A stretch of DNA of 6,267 bases from Candidatus Acetothermia bacterium (lineage in GTDB: Bacteria > Bipolaricaulota > Bipolaricaulia > Bipolaricaulales > Bipolaricaulaceae). Under the pieces are notes generated by a model, which had not been told where the DNA came from, ran no database searches, and saw only the letters and a program-made list of their open reading frames with translations. Below are positions 5,959-6,267 of this stretch, one piece after another. Position 1 is the stretch's first letter. Each line of letters starts with the position of its first letter. Location of the stretch: contig DSBZ01000069.1 in assembly GCA_011057175.1 (NCBI GenBank), positions 1 through 6,267 of the forward strand. Direction: 5' to 3'. Position numbers and translations under genes: made by a program.

Positions 5959-5964
5959 TAAACT
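5959..5964 (+). promoter_or_regulatory. Candidate -10 element before the ABC-like start
   Basis: TAAACT within GGTCGGGTAAACTTCTGGGC, about 50 bases before the ATG at 6013. No good -35 is visible 16-18 bases upstream. It is listed because the following ATG has a strong ribosome binding site, suggesting that the start region of a formerly working gene is preserved. Confidence 0.22.
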
Positions 5965-6012
5965 TCTGGGCTACGGGCTGCTGCCTTGGCTGCAGTGGCC
6001 CAGGAGGGGTGC

Positions 6013-6084
6013 ATGGCAGGCCGGGAGTTCTCCATCGAAACGCAGGATCTCACCCGCGTGTTCCGAGTCAAGCGCCGCGGCCGA
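6013..6084 (+). pseudogene. 5' remnant resembling the start of an ABC transporter ATPase
   Basis: ATG at 6013 with AGGAGGGG (6002-6009) upstream. The first ~20 residues (MAGREFSIETQDLTRVFRVK) look like the first strand of an ABC ATPase, as in 'xIETxDLTRxFR'. In this family an aromatic residue, an 'ALDxVS' strand and the Walker A loop should follow. Instead the frame turns into low-complexity Arg/Gly/Pro sequence that is the shadow of another coding frame. This frame does stay open to the window edge (85 codons), so a gene finder may report a longer partial protein. I read it as a truncated gene start joined to unrelated sequence; the match is short and could be coincidental. Confidence 0.35.
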
Positions 6085-6267
6085 GCCCGTCTTGCGCGAG
6101 CTGTTCGCCACGGCCCCGGCGAGGGTGGTGGAGGCGCCCTAAACCACCTGGTCGGGGACGTTCACCGAGGGGTGGACGCTCCGGAAGGTTCTCCGCCGAG
6201 CGTTGTGGCACGAGGCGTTCCACATCGAGGAGATCCGCCGCCATCTGGAGGGACGCTCTGGCGATCG
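6071..6267 (+). pseudogene. DinB-like C-terminal fragment with in-frame stop, cut by window edge
   Basis: In the frame starting at 6071 the translation reads AEPVLRELFATAPARVVEAP, then TAA (6140-6142), then TTWSGTFTEGWTLRKVLRR and ALWHEAFHIEEIRRHLEG up to the end. The last part looks like the C-terminal helix of DinB/YfiT-type four-helix proteins, where a Trp-Thr-xx-Lys/Arg-Val-Leu segment precedes a helix with metal-binding histidines (here codons 6209-6211 and 6221-6223). The text on both sides of the TAA seems to belong to one protein, so the stop looks like a disabling mutation. The N-terminal half of the domain is missing, and the ABC-like start in another frame sits where it should be. 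Family assignment rests on a short stretch. A working gene starting after the TAA cannot be ruled out because the window ends here. Confidence 0.42.

Overview
The window is GC-rich bacterial DNA with three well-supported genes for exported, repeat-built envelope proteins, one small cytoplasmic-type gene, and a decayed right edge. A periplasmic-chaperone-like (OmpH/Skp) domain and Sec signal peptides point to a diderm bacterium. The mix of NosD-like beta-helices, a Vgb-like propeller and a PEGA domain in very GC-rich DNA recalls uncultured thermophile-associated lineages such as Bipolaricaulota/Acetothermia. That placement is an impression from architecture only; no marker gene is present to confirm it.

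Layout. Positions 1-154 hold no gene, only a CTCTGCG tandem motif and an inverted repeat. A 67-residue acidic protein of unknown function lies on the minus strand (155-358). Next on the same strand is a 559-residue secreted protein (447-2126): signal peptide, small two-cysteine beta domain, seven-bladed Vgb-like propeller and C-terminal PEGA domain. A divergent gap of about 550 bases (2127-2680) follows. On the plus strand come a 337-residue secreted right-handed beta-helix protein (2681-3694) and, 19 bases later, a 701-residue protein (3714-5819). The latter joins a short NosD-type beta-helix, a methionine-rich beta domain, a heptad coiled coil and an OmpH/Skp-like domain. After it there are several hairpins (5831-5940) but no open gene. 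From 6013 to the window end there are relics: a good ribosome binding site and the first ~24 codons of an ABC-ATPase-like protein, running in a different frame into a DinB-like C-terminal segment that carries an in-frame TAA.

How they fit together. The two plus-strand genes are probably one transcription unit. With the divergent propeller-PEGA gene they form a small cluster of exported beta-solenoid/propeller proteins, plausibly acting at the cell surface or in the periplasm. No enzyme active site is recognisable in any of them, so structural, binding or chaperone-like roles are the safest reading. The most unusual item is the fusion of a NosD-type beta-helix to an OmpH-like chaperone domain. 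I found no CRISPR array, tRNA, rRNA or transposase gene.
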